Positions 50,977 through 61,448 are shown, counted from the stretch's first letter. The stretch is 64,000 nt of DNA from Streptomyces sp. CC208A (GCF_030010625.1 NZ_JASCXN010000025.1:1-64000), one strand, 5' to 3'. Notes: generated by a model from the sequence alone, not told the origin. Numbers and translations are program-made.

Positions 50977-51627
50977 ATGTCCGAGGACCCCAAGCCGCGC
51001 CGCCAGGCGCGCGGCGAACGCCGCATCGCCCAGCTGCTCCAGGCCGCCGCGGCCGTCTTCTGCGCCAACGGCTACACGGCCTCCAGCACCAACGCGATCG
51101 CCCGCGAGGCCAAGGTCTCGCCCGGCACGCTCTACCAGTACTTCCCGAACAAGGAAGCGATCGCCATCGAGCTCGGCGGCCGCCTCATCCACCAGATGCG
51201 CGAGCGGCACGGACAGGTCTTCACCCCGCGGAACATGACGCTGCCGCTGCCGGAGCTGATCGACGCGGTGCTCGACCCGATGATCGAGTTCAACTGCCTC
51301 AATCCGGCCTTCCTCGCCCTGATGCACGGCTCCGACGTGCCCGGCCGGATCGCCGAGGAGCACGACGAACTGCACACCTCGCTGCTCACCCAGGTCCGCG
51401 AACTCATCGGCGCACGGGCCGTCCCCGCCCTGCCCGACGAGGATCTCGACCGGATCTCGGACATGACCTTCGCCGTCTTCAAGGGCGGTCTCGCGCTGAT
51501 CATCGCCGCTCCCGAGGGCCCCGTCCGGGACGCCGCCGTCGCCGAGCTGAAGAAGGTCCTGTTCCGCTACCTGGAGCCGGTCTTCGAGGGAGAAGGCAGC
51601 ATCACCACGGCTCCGACGCCCCGCTGA
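50977..51627 (+). CDS. TetR-family repressor of the MMPL exporter
   Basis: This 216-aa protein has a TetR HTH (about 12-60; ANGYTASSTNAIAREAKVSP followed by TLYQYFPNKEAI) and a helical C-terminal ligand-binding domain. It is divergent from the MMPL gene with twin palindromic sites between them, the typical auto- and target-repression set-up. Its 3' end overlaps the antiporter gene by 26 bp. Confidence 0.9.
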   Translation: MSEDPKPRRQARGERRIAQLLQAAAAVFCANGYTASSTNAIAREAKVSPGTLYQYFPNKEAIAIELGGRLIHQMRERHGQVFTPRNMTLPLPELIDAVLDPMIEFNCLNPAFLALMHGSDVPGRIAEEHDELHTSLLTQVRELIGARAVPALPDEDLDRISDMTFAVFKGGLALIIAAPEGPVRDAAVAELKKVLFRYLEPVFEGEGSITTAPTPR

Positions 51628-52816
51628 CCGACCCCTCCGCCGACGCCTCCTCCCGCCCCGCCCGCATCCGCAGCGCGAGCAGCGGGAAGACCAGGACGGA
51701 GATCATCCCGGCACCCACGAGCGCCGCCGCCTCGCCCGCCGACAGCGCCTCGTCGTCGAGGCCGATGGTGGTGATGGCGACGACCAGCGGGAGCGCGGTG
51801 GAGCCGTACAGCACCAGCGCGCCCCGGTCCTTCCGGTCGAGGTCGCGCGGCGCGAGGAACCACATCGGCCCGCCGCGCACCACCAGGAAGAGCAGCAGGA
51901 AGACCGGCAGGAGCAGCAGCGCCCGGCCTCCGGAGAGCAGCGAGTCCAGGTCGAACTCGACGCCGGTGACGACGAAGAAGACCGGCACGAGGAAGCCGAA
52001 GCCGACGCCCTCGACCTTCCCCAGGATCTCCGGTCCCGCCTCGGGCGCCGCCCCGGTGAGCACGAGCCGGGTGATGAGCCCGGCGGCGAAGGCTCCGAGG
52101 AGCACGTCGAGGCCGAGCGCCGTCGCGGCCCCCAGCATCAGCGCGAGCAGCAGGAAGACGAAGCGGACCGCGAACTGGCCGCTGGTGTGCAGCGTCCTGG
52201 CGACGACGGCGGAGAACCACGGCGGGCGCGGCCGGAGCGCCCAGCGGACGGCGGCCGCGGTGAGCGCGGCGAAGACCGCGAGCAGCACGGTGGACTCGGC
52301 GGCGGTGCGCCCGCTGAGCAACAGCGCCATGGCGATGATCGGCCCGAACTCGCCGACCGAGCCGAAGGCCATGACGACCGTTCCGAAGCGGCCGTGCAGC
52401 CCGCCGGAGTCCCGCAACACGGGCAGGACGGTGCCGAGGGCGGTGCTGGTGAGGGCGACGCCGACGAAGACGCCGGTGGAGTAACCGCCGCCGAGGAGGA
52501 TGCCGGCGGCGAGGCCGAGGGCGAGCGCGGCCAGCCAGGCCCACACCGCGCGCCTGAGGGTGTCGCCGCGGACCTTGCCGAACTCGATCTCGTACCCCGC
52601 CAGGAAGATCAGCATGGCGAGGCCGAGCTCGGAGAGGCCGTCGATCAGCTCGTCCGGCCGGGCCCAGTCGAGGACGTCGGGGCCGATGACGATGCCGAGG
52701 ACGATCTCGAAGACGGCGAGCGGCACGGGGACGCGGCGCCCCACCCCGTAGGCGAGGAGCGGCGCCAGGACGGCGATCGCCATGATCAGGACGAGCGTGA
52801 TCCCCGAATGCGACAT
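51602..52816 (-). CDS. CPA2-family cation/proton antiporter
   Basis: This 404-aa protein has the Na_H_Exchanger fold of the Kef/NapA class, with 12-13 membrane helices, IVLGIVIGPDVLDW at the start, LIFLAGYEIEFGKV, and LTSTALGTVLPVLRDSG. No RCK/TrkA domain follows, unlike KefB or KefC. The ion could be Na+ or K+. No ribosome-binding site is visible and a TAGATA box stands close before the ATG, so the transcript may be leaderless. Confidence 0.88.
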   Translation of the reverse strand: MSHSGITLVLIMAIAVLAPLLAYGVGRRVPVPLAVFEIVLGIVIGPDVLDWARPDELIDGLSELGLAMLIFLAGYEIEFGKVRGDTLRRAVWAWLAALALGLAAGILLGGGYSTGVFVGVALTSTALGTVLPVLRDSGGLHGRFGTVVMAFGSVGEFGPIIAMALLLSGRTAAESTVLLAVFAALTAAAVRWALRPRPPWFSAVVARTLHTSGQFAVRFVFLLLALMLGAATALGLDVLLGAFAAGLITRLVLTGAAPEAGPEILGKVEGVGFGFLVPVFFVVTGVEFDLDSLLSGGRALLLLPVFLLLFLVVRGGPMWFLAPRDLDRKDRGALVLYGSTALPLVVAITTIGLDDEALSAGEAAALVGAGMISVLVFPLLALRMRAGREEASAEGSVSGASEPW

Positions 52817-52880
52817 ATCGGGTATCTACCATAAGCTCCGGTCAGACGGCCCGTCGGCGAAGGGACTTGGAGGCCCACGG

Positions 52881-53819
52881 ATGTACGAGTACCGGTCCGC
52901 TCCCCCACCCCCGCCCCCGGCTCCTCCCGAGCCCGCCGGGCCGCGCCCCGGCCTCTGGAAGCGCTGCCTGGGGGGCGGTCTGGCCCTGTGGGCGCTGACC
53001 GCGGTGGTCACGTACGCCACCGCCAACACCACCCTGCTGCCCACCCTGATCCTGCTGGGCAGCTTCCTGGTGCCGGGTGTCTTCGTACTGTGGGCGTACG
53101 AGCGGCACGGCCGCGACCTCGGCCTCCCGGTGATCCTCGGCTGCTTCGTCACCGGCGGCGTCCTGGGCGTCCTCGGCGCCTCGGTCATGGAGTACTACCT
53201 GCTCCATCCCTCCCTGTGGATGTTCCTCGGGGTGGGGCTGATCGAGGAGGCGGTGAAGCTCGCCGCCCTGATGTTCGTCGTCCGCCACCGGCCGTACCTG
53301 CGCGGCCCGCGCGCCGGCCTGGTGCTCGGCGGGACGGTCGGGTTCGGCTTCGCCGCCTTCGAGAGCGCGGGGTACGCCTTCAACGCGGCGGTCACCCTGG
53401 ACGGCATCGACCTGCGCTCCCTCCTGGAGACGGAGATCCTCCGCGGGCTGCTCGCCCCCTTCGGCCACGGCCTGTGGACGGCGATCGCGGGCGCGGTGCT
53501 CTTCTCCTTCCGCCGTCCCGACGGCCGCTTCCGCCTCGCCGGGCCGGTCGTCGGCGCCTATCTGGGGGTGGCGGCGCTGCACGCCCTGTGGGACTCGATG
53601 CACGGGATCGCGCTCTGGCTGGTGCTCCGGCTGACCACGACCGACCTCGACCGTTCGCTCTTCGCCCAGGGGTACATCCCGGAGCCCACCTCCGAGCAGG
53701 AGCACCTCTTCACCTTCTTCTCGGTGGGCGGGCTGATGCTTGTGACCCTGGTGGGGCTGGCGTGGCTGCGGTCGCTGGTGCGACGCACGCCGGACACGAC
53801 TGGAATTCATACCCCCTAG
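52881..53819 (+). CDS. PrsW-like intramembrane metalloprotease
   Basis: This 312-aa membrane protein carries the PrsW/CAAX-like motifs: EEAVK (122-126), a conserved FxxxE as FAAFESA (Glu161), GHGLW with the first His, and HALWD with the second. The N-terminus is a cytoplasmic proline-rich stretch. PrsW-type proteases cleave anti-sigma factors. GGAGG precedes the ATG. The last codons and stop lie inside the CsoR-type operator of the copper operon. Confidence 0.85.
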   Translation: MYEYRSAPPPPPPAPPEPAGPRPGLWKRCLGGGLALWALTAVVTYATANTTLLPTLILLGSFLVPGVFVLWAYERHGRDLGLPVILGCFVTGGVLGVLGASVMEYYLLHPSLWMFLGVGLIEEAVKLAALMFVVRHRPYLRGPRAGLVLGGTVGFGFAAFESAGYAFNAAVTLDGIDLRSLLETEILRGLLAPFGHGLWTAIAGAVLFSFRRPDGRFRLAGPVVGAYLGVAALHALWDSMHGIALWLVLRLTTTDLDRSLFAQGYIPEPTSEQEHLFTFFSVGGLMLVTLVGLAWLRSLVRRTPDTTGIHTP

Positions 53820-53825
53820 GGGTAT
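53809..53825 (+). promoter_or_regulatory. CsoR-type copper operator ahead of copZ-copA
   Basis: ATACCCCCTAGGGGTAT has arms TACCCC and GGGGTA around CTA, the G-tract pattern of CsoR operators. It sits about 45 bp before the copZ ATG and covers the prsW stop codon. CsoR itself is not in this window, so the repressor acts from elsewhere. Confidence 0.75.
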
Positions 53826-53868
53826 AGCATCGTCCGTGTACGACTCCGAACCGAATGAGGAGACCGCC

Positions 53869-54093
53869 ATGGCCGCCGACACGCAGACCGCCACCACCAC
53901 CGTCTACCAGGTCAAGGGCATGACCTGCGGCCACTGCGAGGGTGCCGTCTCCGGCGAGATCTCCGCCCTCCCCGGCGTCTCCTCGGTCACCGCCGTCGCC
54001 AAGACCGGCGAGGTCACCGTGGTCTCCGCCGCCCCGCTCGACCGCGAGGCCGTCGCCGCCGCCGTCGACGAGGCGGGCTACGAGCTGGTCTGA
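53869..54093 (+). CDS. copZ: Copper chaperone (CopZ-type HMA domain)
   Basis: This 74-aa protein is a single heavy-metal-associated domain with the GMTCGHCEG metal site (Cys20, Cys23) and the usual DEAGYELV end. It would carry Cu(I) to CopA. The ATG at 53869 follows GAGGAG at good spacing; the ORF could begin at 53836 but that GTG is poorly placed. It is controlled by the CsoR-type site upstream and is followed by a hairpin and copA. Confidence 0.92.
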   Translation: MAADTQTATTTVYQVKGMTCGHCEGAVSGEISALPGVSSVTAVAKTGEVTVVSAAPLDREAVAAAVDEAGYELV

Positions 54094-54114
54094 CCCACGC
54101 CCCGGGACACCGCC

Positions 54115-54146
54115 GCAGGGCCGTACCGTTGCCGGTACGGCCCTGC
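54115..54146 (+). terminator. Intercistronic hairpin between copZ and copA
   Basis: GCAGGGCCGTACCG (54115-54128) pairs perfectly with 54133-54146 around a TTGC loop, a 14-bp stem. It starts 22 bp after the copZ stop and ends 21 bp before the copA start, so it is a partial terminator or an mRNA stability element that could raise copZ over copA. Confidence 0.65.
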
Positions 54147-54166
54147 TCCCCTTTCTGGAACCGCCC

Positions 54167-56398
54167 ATGACCAGCACCGCCCCCGACGGCACCCTCGCCG
54201 ACGTCACCGTCACCGAGCTGACCATCGGCGGAATGACCTGCGCCTCCTGCGCGGCCCGCGTCGAGAAGAAGCTCAACCGGATGGACGGCGTCACCGCGAC
54301 CGTCAACTACGCCACCGAGAAGGCCCGCGTCGAGCACGCTCCCGGGGTCGGCGTCGACGAGCTCATCGCCACCGTGGTGAAGACCGGCTACACCGCCGAG
54401 GAACCCGCCCCGCCCGCGCCCGAGGCCCCCGACGAGGACCCGGAAGACGCCGAGCTCGGCTCCCTGCGCCGGCGCCTCACCGCCACCGCCGTCCTCGCCG
54501 CCCCCGTGGTCCTGCTCGCCATGGTCCCCTCGCTCCAGTTCGACCACTGGCAGTGGCTCTCGCTCGCCCTCGCCTCCCCCGTCGTCGTCTGGGGCGGCCT
54601 CCCCTTCCACCGGGCCGCCTGGACCAACCTCCGGCACGGCGCCGCCACCATGGACACCCTCGTCTCGGTCGGCACCCTCGCCGCCTACGGCTGGTCCCTG
54701 TGGGCCCTCTTCCTCGGCGACGCCGGCGCGCCCGGGGCGCGCCACGGCTTCGACCTCGCTGTGGACCGCGCCGACGGCACCTCCGCGATCTACCTGGAGG
54801 TCGCCGCCGGCGTCACCGTCTTCATCCTCCTCGGCCGCTACCTGGAGGCCCGCGCCAAGCGGAAGGCCGGCGCCGCCCTCCGCGCCCTGATGGAGCTCGG
54901 CGCGAAGGACGTGGCCGTCCTGCGAGGAGGGGTGGAGGTACGGGTGCCGGTGGCCGCGCTGCGGACCGGCGAGCTCTTCGTCGTACGCCCCGGGGAGAAG
55001 ATCGCCACCGACGGCACCGCCACCGAGGGCGCCTCCGCCGTCGACACCTCGATGCTCACCGGCGAGTCCCTGCCCGTGGACGTCACCCCGGGCACCGCCG
55101 TCACCGGCGGCTGCCTCAACGTCTCCGGCCGGCTCGTCGTGCGGGCCGAGCGGGTCGGCGCCGACACCCTGCTCGCCCGGATGGCGAAGCTCGTCGAGGA
55201 GGCCCAGAGCGGCAAGGCCGAGGTGCAGCGGCTCGCCGACCGGGTCTCGGCCGTCTTCGTCCCGATCGTCATCGCGCTCGCACTCGGCACCCTCGGCTTC
55301 TGGCTCGGCACCGGCGCGGGCGCGACCGCCGCGTTCACCGCCGCCGTCGCCGTCCTGATCATCGCCTGCCCCTGCGCGCTCGGCCTCGCGACCCCGACCG
55401 CGCTGCTCGTCGGCACCGGCCGGGGCGCCCAGCTCGGCATCCTGATCAAGGGCCCCGAGGTCCTGGAGTCCACCCGCCGGGTCGACACCGTCGTCCTGGA
55501 CAAGACCGGCACGGTCACCACCGGCCGGATGACCCTCCTGAAGGTCCACACCGCCGCCGGTACGGACGAGACCGACCTCCTGCGGCTCGCCGGCGCCCTG
55601 GAGCACTCCTCCGAGCACCCGGTCGCCCGGGCCGTCGCCACCGGCGCCGCCGAGCGCCTCGGGATCGCGGTCGGCGAGCTGCCCGTCCCCAAAGGCTTCG
55701 AGAACGTGCCCGGCCTCGGCGTGCGCGGCTCCGTCGACGGGCATCTCGTCCTCGTCGGCCGGGCCGCGCTGCTCGCCGCCGAGGACGTGGCGGTGCCGGC
55801 GGACGCGGAGGCCGGGGCCGTACTGGTCGCCTGGGACGGCGTCTTCCGCGGCTCCCTCGCCGTCGCCGACGCCGTCAAGGACACCAGCGCCGAGGCCGTC
55901 GCCCGGCTCCGCGCCCTCGGGCTGCGGCCCGTGCTGCTCACCGGCGACCGGCGGGCCGTCGCGGAGGCGGTGGCGGCCGAGGTCGGCATCGACGAGGTGA
56001 TCGCCGAGGTGCTGCCGGAGGAGAAGGCGGGCGTGGTCCGGCGGCTCCGGGCCGAGGGCCGTACGGTCGCGATGGTCGGCGACGGCGTGAACGACGCCGC
56101 CGCCCTCGCCACCGCCGACCTGGGCCTGGCGATGGGCACCGGCACGGACGCGGCGATCGAGGCGGGCGACCTCACCCTCGTCCGGGGCGACCTGCGGGCC
56201 GCCGCCGACGCGATCCGGCTCTCCCGGCGGACCCTGGCGACGATCAAGGGCAATCTGGCGTGGGCCTTCGGCTACAACGTCGCCGCGCTGCCGCTGGCCG
56301 CGGCCGGTCTGCTCAACCCGATGATCGCGGGCCTGACCATGGCTTTCTCGTCCGTGTTCGTGGTGACGAACAGCCTGCGGCTGCGGCGGTTCCGTTGA
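54167..56398 (+). CDS. copA: Copper-translocating P1B-1 ATPase
   Basis: This 743-aa ATPase has one N-terminal HMA domain (GGMTCASC, Cys25 and Cys28), the membrane site CPC (401-403), the phosphorylation Asp445 in DKTGTVTTG, HP locus EHSSEHPVARAVA, and GDGVNDAAALATADLG. These features are those of Cu(I) exporters. Only a GGAA precedes the ATG. The 3' end is followed by the sRNA-like region rather than by a clear terminator. Confidence 0.92.
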   Translation: MTSTAPDGTLADVTVTELTIGGMTCASCAARVEKKLNRMDGVTATVNYATEKARVEHAPGVGVDELIATVVKTGYTAEEPAPPAPEAPDEDPEDAELGSLRRRLTATAVLAAPVVLLAMVPSLQFDHWQWLSLALASPVVVWGGLPFHRAAWTNLRHGAATMDTLVSVGTLAAYGWSLWALFLGDAGAPGARHGFDLAVDRADGTSAIYLEVAAGVTVFILLGRYLEARAKRKAGAALRALMELGAKDVAVLRGGVEVRVPVAALRTGELFVVRPGEKIATDGTATEGASAVDTSMLTGESLPVDVTPGTAVTGGCLNVSGRLVVRAERVGADTLLARMAKLVEEAQSGKAEVQRLADRVSAVFVPIVIALALGTLGFWLGTGAGATAAFTAAVAVLIIACPCALGLATPTALLVGTGRGAQLGILIKGPEVLESTRRVDTVVLDKTGTVTTGRMTLLKVHTAAGTDETDLLRLAGALEHSSEHPVARAVATGAAERLGIAVGELPVPKGFENVPGLGVRGSVDGHLVLVGRAALLAAEDVAVPADAEAGAVLVAWDGVFRGSLAVADAVKDTSAEAVARLRALGLRPVLLTGDRRAVAEAVAAEVGIDEVIAEVLPEEKAGVVRRLRAEGRTVAMVGDGVNDAAALATADLGLAMGTGTDAAIEAGDLTLVRGDLRAAADAIRLSRRTLATIKGNLAWAFGYNVAALPLAAAGLLNPMIAGLTMAFSSVFVVTNSLRLRRFR

Positions 56399-56505
56399 TT
56401 TCACCTACACGTGACGCACAAGTCCTTCACAAAGAGACCTAGATCACAGATATTGGGGGGTAACCATCTGGGCTGTTCGCGAGTCTAAGTGGGCGATGCC
56501 AGAAC

Positions 56506-56543
56506 GTCTTGGGGGACGTTCGCCGGGAGGTCTTGGGGGACGT
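56506..56543 (+). repeat. 14-bp direct repeat GTCTTGGGGGACGT, period 24
   Basis: Two perfect copies of GTCTTGGGGGACGT at 56506-56519 and 56530-56543 are separated by 10 bp. They fall inside the sRNA-like region. Spacing is a multiple of three, so they could also encode a short peptide repeat, but a start signal is lacking. Confidence 0.5.
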
Positions 56544-56674
56544 CCCGACAGGCAAGCGCGGCCGGGGCACGTGCACCGGGGAGCTTTGAGCGGCCCTCCC
56601 GTACGTACCCCGGCAGACCGCGCGCCAGACGCCCGGCCCGGATCCCGTGGGGGGAATCCGCACCGGGGATATGG

Positions 56675-56724
56675 GAAGCGCCCCGCTCGCCGACCCGTGG
56701 GGGGATCGGAGAGCGGGGCGCTTC
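56675..56724. terminator. Terminator between citA and the region after copA
   Basis: GAAGCGCCCCGCTC (56675-56688) pairs perfectly with 56711-56724, a 14-bp stem with a 22-nt loop. It begins 47 bp beyond the citA stop and can also end transcription from the left. Confidence 0.75.
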
Positions 56725-56770
56725 TGTTTCGAGGCTCTCGCGGAACCTCCGAGGCTCTTACGAGACCGGC

Positions 56771-58060
<1,290 letters not shown>

Positions 58061-58238
58061 GTCATCCCTCACCGACGTAGTGCCTCTTCTTCGAGGTGCC
58101 CTGACTGTCTCTACCATCCCTCACTTGGCTCAGGAGAGTGCACTCGGGGTCGCCATTGGGCCAATCGGCGGCACTCAGTGCCGCCAACCTGCTCATCCTG
58201 CCCCCTTCGCCCCGGTTCCGGTACCCCCTCGTGATCTT

Positions 58239-60470
58239 TCACACGAGGGCGCCCTCTGTCAGCCGGTGGGCCAGTGCGGTAAAGCGCCGGCCCGCCGAGA
58301 CCGTACGGACCGCCTGGGCGATCGCGCGCCGCGAACCGACCAGGACGACGAGCTTCCGCGCCCGGGTCACGGCCGTGTAGAGCAGGTTGCGCTGGAGCAT
58401 CATCCACGCACTCATGGTGACCGGGATCACCACCGCCGGATACTCACTGCCCTGCGAACGGTGGATGGTGACCGCGTACGCGTGGGACAGCTCGTCCAGC
58501 TCGTCGAAGCCGTACGGCACCTCCTCGTCCTCGTCCGTCCGGACGGTCAGGCGCTGCTCCACGAGGTCAAGCGCCGTCACCACGCCGACCGTGCCGTTGA
58601 AGACCCCGTTCGCCCCCTTCTCGTAGTTGTTCCGGATCTGGGTGACCTTGTCCCCGACGCGGAAGACCCGGCCGCCGAACCGCTTCTCCGGGAGGTCCGG
58701 GCGGGCGGGGGTGATCGCCTGCTGGAGCAGCCCGTTCAGCGCGCCCGCGCCGGCCGGGCCGCGGTGCATCGGGGCCAGGACCTGCACGTCCCGGCGCGGA
58801 TCGAGGCCGAATCTGGCCGGAATGCGCCGGGCCGCGACCTCGACGGCGACCCGGGCGGCGTCCTCCGTCTCCTCCTCCGCGAAGAGGAAGAAGTCCGGCA
58901 GGCCCTCGGTCCTGGGCGGGGTGCCCGCGTTGATCCGGTGCGCGTTGGTCACGACGCCGGACTGCTGCGCCTGGCGGAAGATCCGGGTCAGCCGGACGGC
59001 GGGGACGGGGCTGCCGGGGGCCAGGAGATCGCCCAGGACCTCGCCGGCGCCGACCGAGGGCAGCTGGTCCACGTCCCCCACGAGGAGCAGGTGGGCGCCC
59101 GGGGCGACCGCCTTGACCAGCTTGTTCGCGAGCAGCAGGTCGAGCATGGACGCCTCGTCGACCACGACGAGGTCGGCGTCGAGCGGCCGGTCCCGGTCGT
59201 ACGCCGCGTCCCCGCCCGGCTTCAGTTCGAGCAGCCGGTGCACGGTGGAGGCCTCGGCGCCGGTCAGCTCGGCGAGCCGCTTGGCGGCGCGGCCGGTGGG
59301 CGCCGCGAGCACCACCTTGGCCTTCTTGGCCCGGGCCAGCTCCACGACGGACCGGACGGTGAAGGACTTGCCGCAGCCGGGCCCGCCGGTGAGGACCGCG
59401 ACCTTCTCCGTCAGCGCGAGCCGTACCGCCTGCTCCTGCTCGGGCGCCAGGGTCGCCCCCGTACGCTCCGCGAGCCACGCCAGCGCCCTGTCCCAGGGCA
59501 CGTCGCGGAAGGCGGGCATGCGGTCCTCGGGCGTGCGCAGGAGGCGGCGGAGCTGCCCGGCGAGGGAGAGCTCCGCCCGGTGGAAGGGGATCAGGTAGAC
59601 GGCGGTGACCGGCTGCCCCTCCGGCCCCGGGACCGTCTCCCGCACGACCCCCTCGGGGTCCTGGGCCAGTTCGGCGAGGCACTCGATGACGAGCCCGGTG
59701 TCCACCTGGAGGAGCTTCACGGCGTCGGCGATCAGCCGCTCCTCGGGGAGGAAGCAGTGCCCCTGGTCGGCGGACTGGGAGAGCGCGTACTGGAGCCCGG
59801 CCTTCACCCGGTCGGGGCTGTCGTGCGGGATGCCGACGGCCTGGGCGATCCGGTCGGCGGTGAGGAAGCCGATGCCCCAGACGTCGGAGGCGAGCCGGTA
59901 GGGCTGGTTCTTCACGACGGAGATCGAGGCGTCCCCGTACTGCTTGTAGATCCGCACGGCGATGGAGGTCGAGACGCCGACCTCCTGGAGGAAGACCATG
60001 ACCTCCTTGATCGCCTTCTGCTCCTCCCACGCGGCCGTGATGTTCTTGGTCCGCTTGGGGCCGAGCCCCGGGACCTCGATCAGGCGGGCGGGCGCCTCGT
60101 CGAGGATGTCGAGGGTGTCGAGCCCGAAGTGCTGCGTGATGCGGTCGGCGAAGACGGGGCCGATGCCCTTGACGAGCCCGGAGCCGAGATAGCGCCGGAT
60201 GCCCTGGATGGTGGCGGGCAGCACGGTCGTGTAGTTGTCGACGACGAACTGCCGCCCGTACTGCGGATGGGACCCCCAGCGCCCCTCCATCCGCAGCGAC
60301 TCCCCCGGCTGGGCGCCGAGCAGCGCGCCGACGACGGTGAGCAGGTCCCCGGCGCCCCGGCCGGTGTCGACCCGGGCGACCGTGTACCCCGTCTCCTCGT
60401 TGGCGTACGTGATCCTCTCAAGCACCCCCTCGACGACGGCGGGACGGTGCGGCTGACCCTCGTTGGACAT
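58239..60470 (-). CDS. recD2: ATP-dependent RecD2-type DNA helicase
   Basis: This 743-aa protein has the RecD2 layout. An N-terminal OB-like region (VVEGVLERITYANEETGYTV) leads into helix-hairpin-helix segments (GLVKGIGPVFADRITQHFG; VPGLGPKRTKNI). The SF1 helicase core has Walker A TGGPGCGKSFT, VVDEASMLD, GDVDQLPSVGAG, IFRQAQQSG and the C-terminal YAVTIHRSQGSEYP. RecD2 acts in replication and repair as a 5'-3' helicase without RecBC. The position beside citA is conserved-looking but functionally unrelated. Confidence 0.93.
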   Translation of the reverse strand: MSNEGQPHRPAVVEGVLERITYANEETGYTVARVDTGRGAGDLLTVVGALLGAQPGESLRMEGRWGSHPQYGRQFVVDNYTTVLPATIQGIRRYLGSGLVKGIGPVFADRITQHFGLDTLDILDEAPARLIEVPGLGPKRTKNITAAWEEQKAIKEVMVFLQEVGVSTSIAVRIYKQYGDASISVVKNQPYRLASDVWGIGFLTADRIAQAVGIPHDSPDRVKAGLQYALSQSADQGHCFLPEERLIADAVKLLQVDTGLVIECLAELAQDPEGVVRETVPGPEGQPVTAVYLIPFHRAELSLAGQLRRLLRTPEDRMPAFRDVPWDRALAWLAERTGATLAPEQEQAVRLALTEKVAVLTGGPGCGKSFTVRSVVELARAKKAKVVLAAPTGRAAKRLAELTGAEASTVHRLLELKPGGDAAYDRDRPLDADLVVVDEASMLDLLLANKLVKAVAPGAHLLLVGDVDQLPSVGAGEVLGDLLAPGSPVPAVRLTRIFRQAQQSGVVTNAHRINAGTPPRTEGLPDFFLFAEEETEDAARVAVEVAARRIPARFGLDPRRDVQVLAPMHRGPAGAGALNGLLQQAITPARPDLPEKRFGGRVFRVGDKVTQIRNNYEKGANGVFNGTVGVVTALDLVEQRLTVRTDEDEEVPYGFDELDELSHAYAVTIHRSQGSEYPAVVIPVTMSAWMMLQRNLLYTAVTRARKLVVLVGSRRAIAQAVRTVSAGRRFTALAHRLTEGALV

Positions 60471-60551
60471 GCCTCGACCGTAGCGAAGAACACCGACAGT
60501 GCGGGCGGGGCTGTGGACAACTCCCGATCCGGGGCCTGGGCCAGGCGGGGC

Positions 60552-60581
60552 GGGGCCGGGTGGGGACGGGGCCGGGTGGGG
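60552..60581. repeat. Two-copy tandem G-rich repeat
   Basis: GGGGCCGGGTGGGG occurs at 60552-60565 and again at 60568-60581 (period 16) in the gap between recD2 and the sugar operon. It is low-complexity G-rich DNA that could fold into a quadruplex on one strand; no regulatory role is evident. Confidence 0.5.
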
Positions 60582-60644
60582 CGGGGCCGCACGCCCCGGG
60601 TCCCTCCCGGCCCCGGCGGGAAGAAGGGCCGCACCCCTTCGGGC

Positions 60645-61448
60645 TCAGATCTTGAGGAAGGCGTTCACCGTCTCCTCCAGGACCTCGACGCCGTCCCTCG
60701 CCCACAGGGCGTCGTTGAAGAGTTCGACCTCGACCGGGCCCGTGTAGCCGGCCCCGTCCAGGAGGGACGCCCACCAGGAGAGGTCGATGGCGCCGGTGCC
60801 GAGCTGGCCCCGGCCGTTGAGGACGCCTTCCGGGAGGGGGGTGGTCCAGTCGGCGAGCTGGAAGGAGTGGACGCGGCCCTCCGCACCCGCGCGTTCCACC
60901 GCCGCCGGGGCCCGGTCGTCCCACCAGAGGTGGTACGTGTCGACGGTGACGCCGACCTGGTCGGCCGGGAAGCGTTCGGCGATGTCCAGGGCCTGGTCCA
61001 GGGTGGAGATCGCGCAGCGGTCGGAGGCGTACATGGGGTGGAGGGGCTCGATGGCGAGGCGGATCCCGCGCGCGCCCGCGTAGGGGGCGAGCACGCCGAT
61101 CGCGTCCGCTATGCGCGCGCGTGCCCCGGGCAGGTCGCGGCTGCCGGGGGGCAGGCCGCCGGAGACCAGGACCAGGGTGTCGGTGCCGAGGGCCGCCGCC
61201 TCGTCGATGGCCGCGCGGTTGTCGGCCTCCCAGCCGTCGGTGGTGAAGAAGCCGCCCCGGCAGAGGGTGGTGACCTTCAGGCCGGCCTCCTGGACCAGGG
61301 CCGCGGTCTCCTCGACGCCGTACTCCTTGACCGGGTCGCGCCACAGGCCGATGCCGGGGACGCCCAGGCGTACGCACTCCGCCACCAGGACGGGGAGGGG
61401 GAGTTGACGGACCGTCATCTGGTTGATGCTGAAGCGGTCTGGGTTCAC
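60645..61448 (-). CDS. Sugar-phosphate isomerase/epimerase-like TIM-barrel protein
   Basis: This 267-aa protein is an AP-endonuclease-2-type TIM barrel: LAIEPLHPMYASDRCAIST with the metal Glu, VTVDTYHLWWDD with Asp and His, VHSFQLADW, and VEVELFNDALW with the last Glu. Such enzymes isomerise or dehydrate keto-sugars and inososes. The GTG overlaps the DUF993 stop by GTGA. It is the last gene of the catabolic operon, downstream of a dehydrogenase and DUF993. Confidence 0.85.
   Translation of the reverse strand: MNPDRFSINQMTVRQLPLPVLVAECVRLGVPGIGLWRDPVKEYGVEETAALVQEAGLKVTTLCRGGFFTTDGWEADNRAAIDEAAALGTDTLVLVSGGLPPGSRDLPGARARIADAIGVLAPYAGARGIRLAIEPLHPMYASDRCAISTLDQALDIAERFPADQVGVTVDTYHLWWDDRAPAAVERAGAEGRVHSFQLADWTTPLPEGVLNGRGQLGTGAIDLSWWASLLDGAGYTGPVEVELFNDALWARDGVEVLEETVNAFLKI

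Larger units (their letters stand above)
56455..56730 (+). ncRNA. Possible small RNA downstream of copA, convergent with citrate synthase
   Basis: About 276 bp between copA and citA read like a small transcription unit. TTCACA and an AT-rich box lie just upstream near GATATT, a GGGGGGTAACC start region follows, then a 14-bp direct repeat (56506-56519 and 56530-56543, GTCTTGGGGGACGT), and a 14-bp-stem terminator (56675-56724) that faces both ways. From memory, not verified, an S. coelicolor sRNA named scr2736 lies next to the citA locus. An ORF in the region (ATG at 56496) lacks a ribosome-binding site. Confidence 0.35.
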
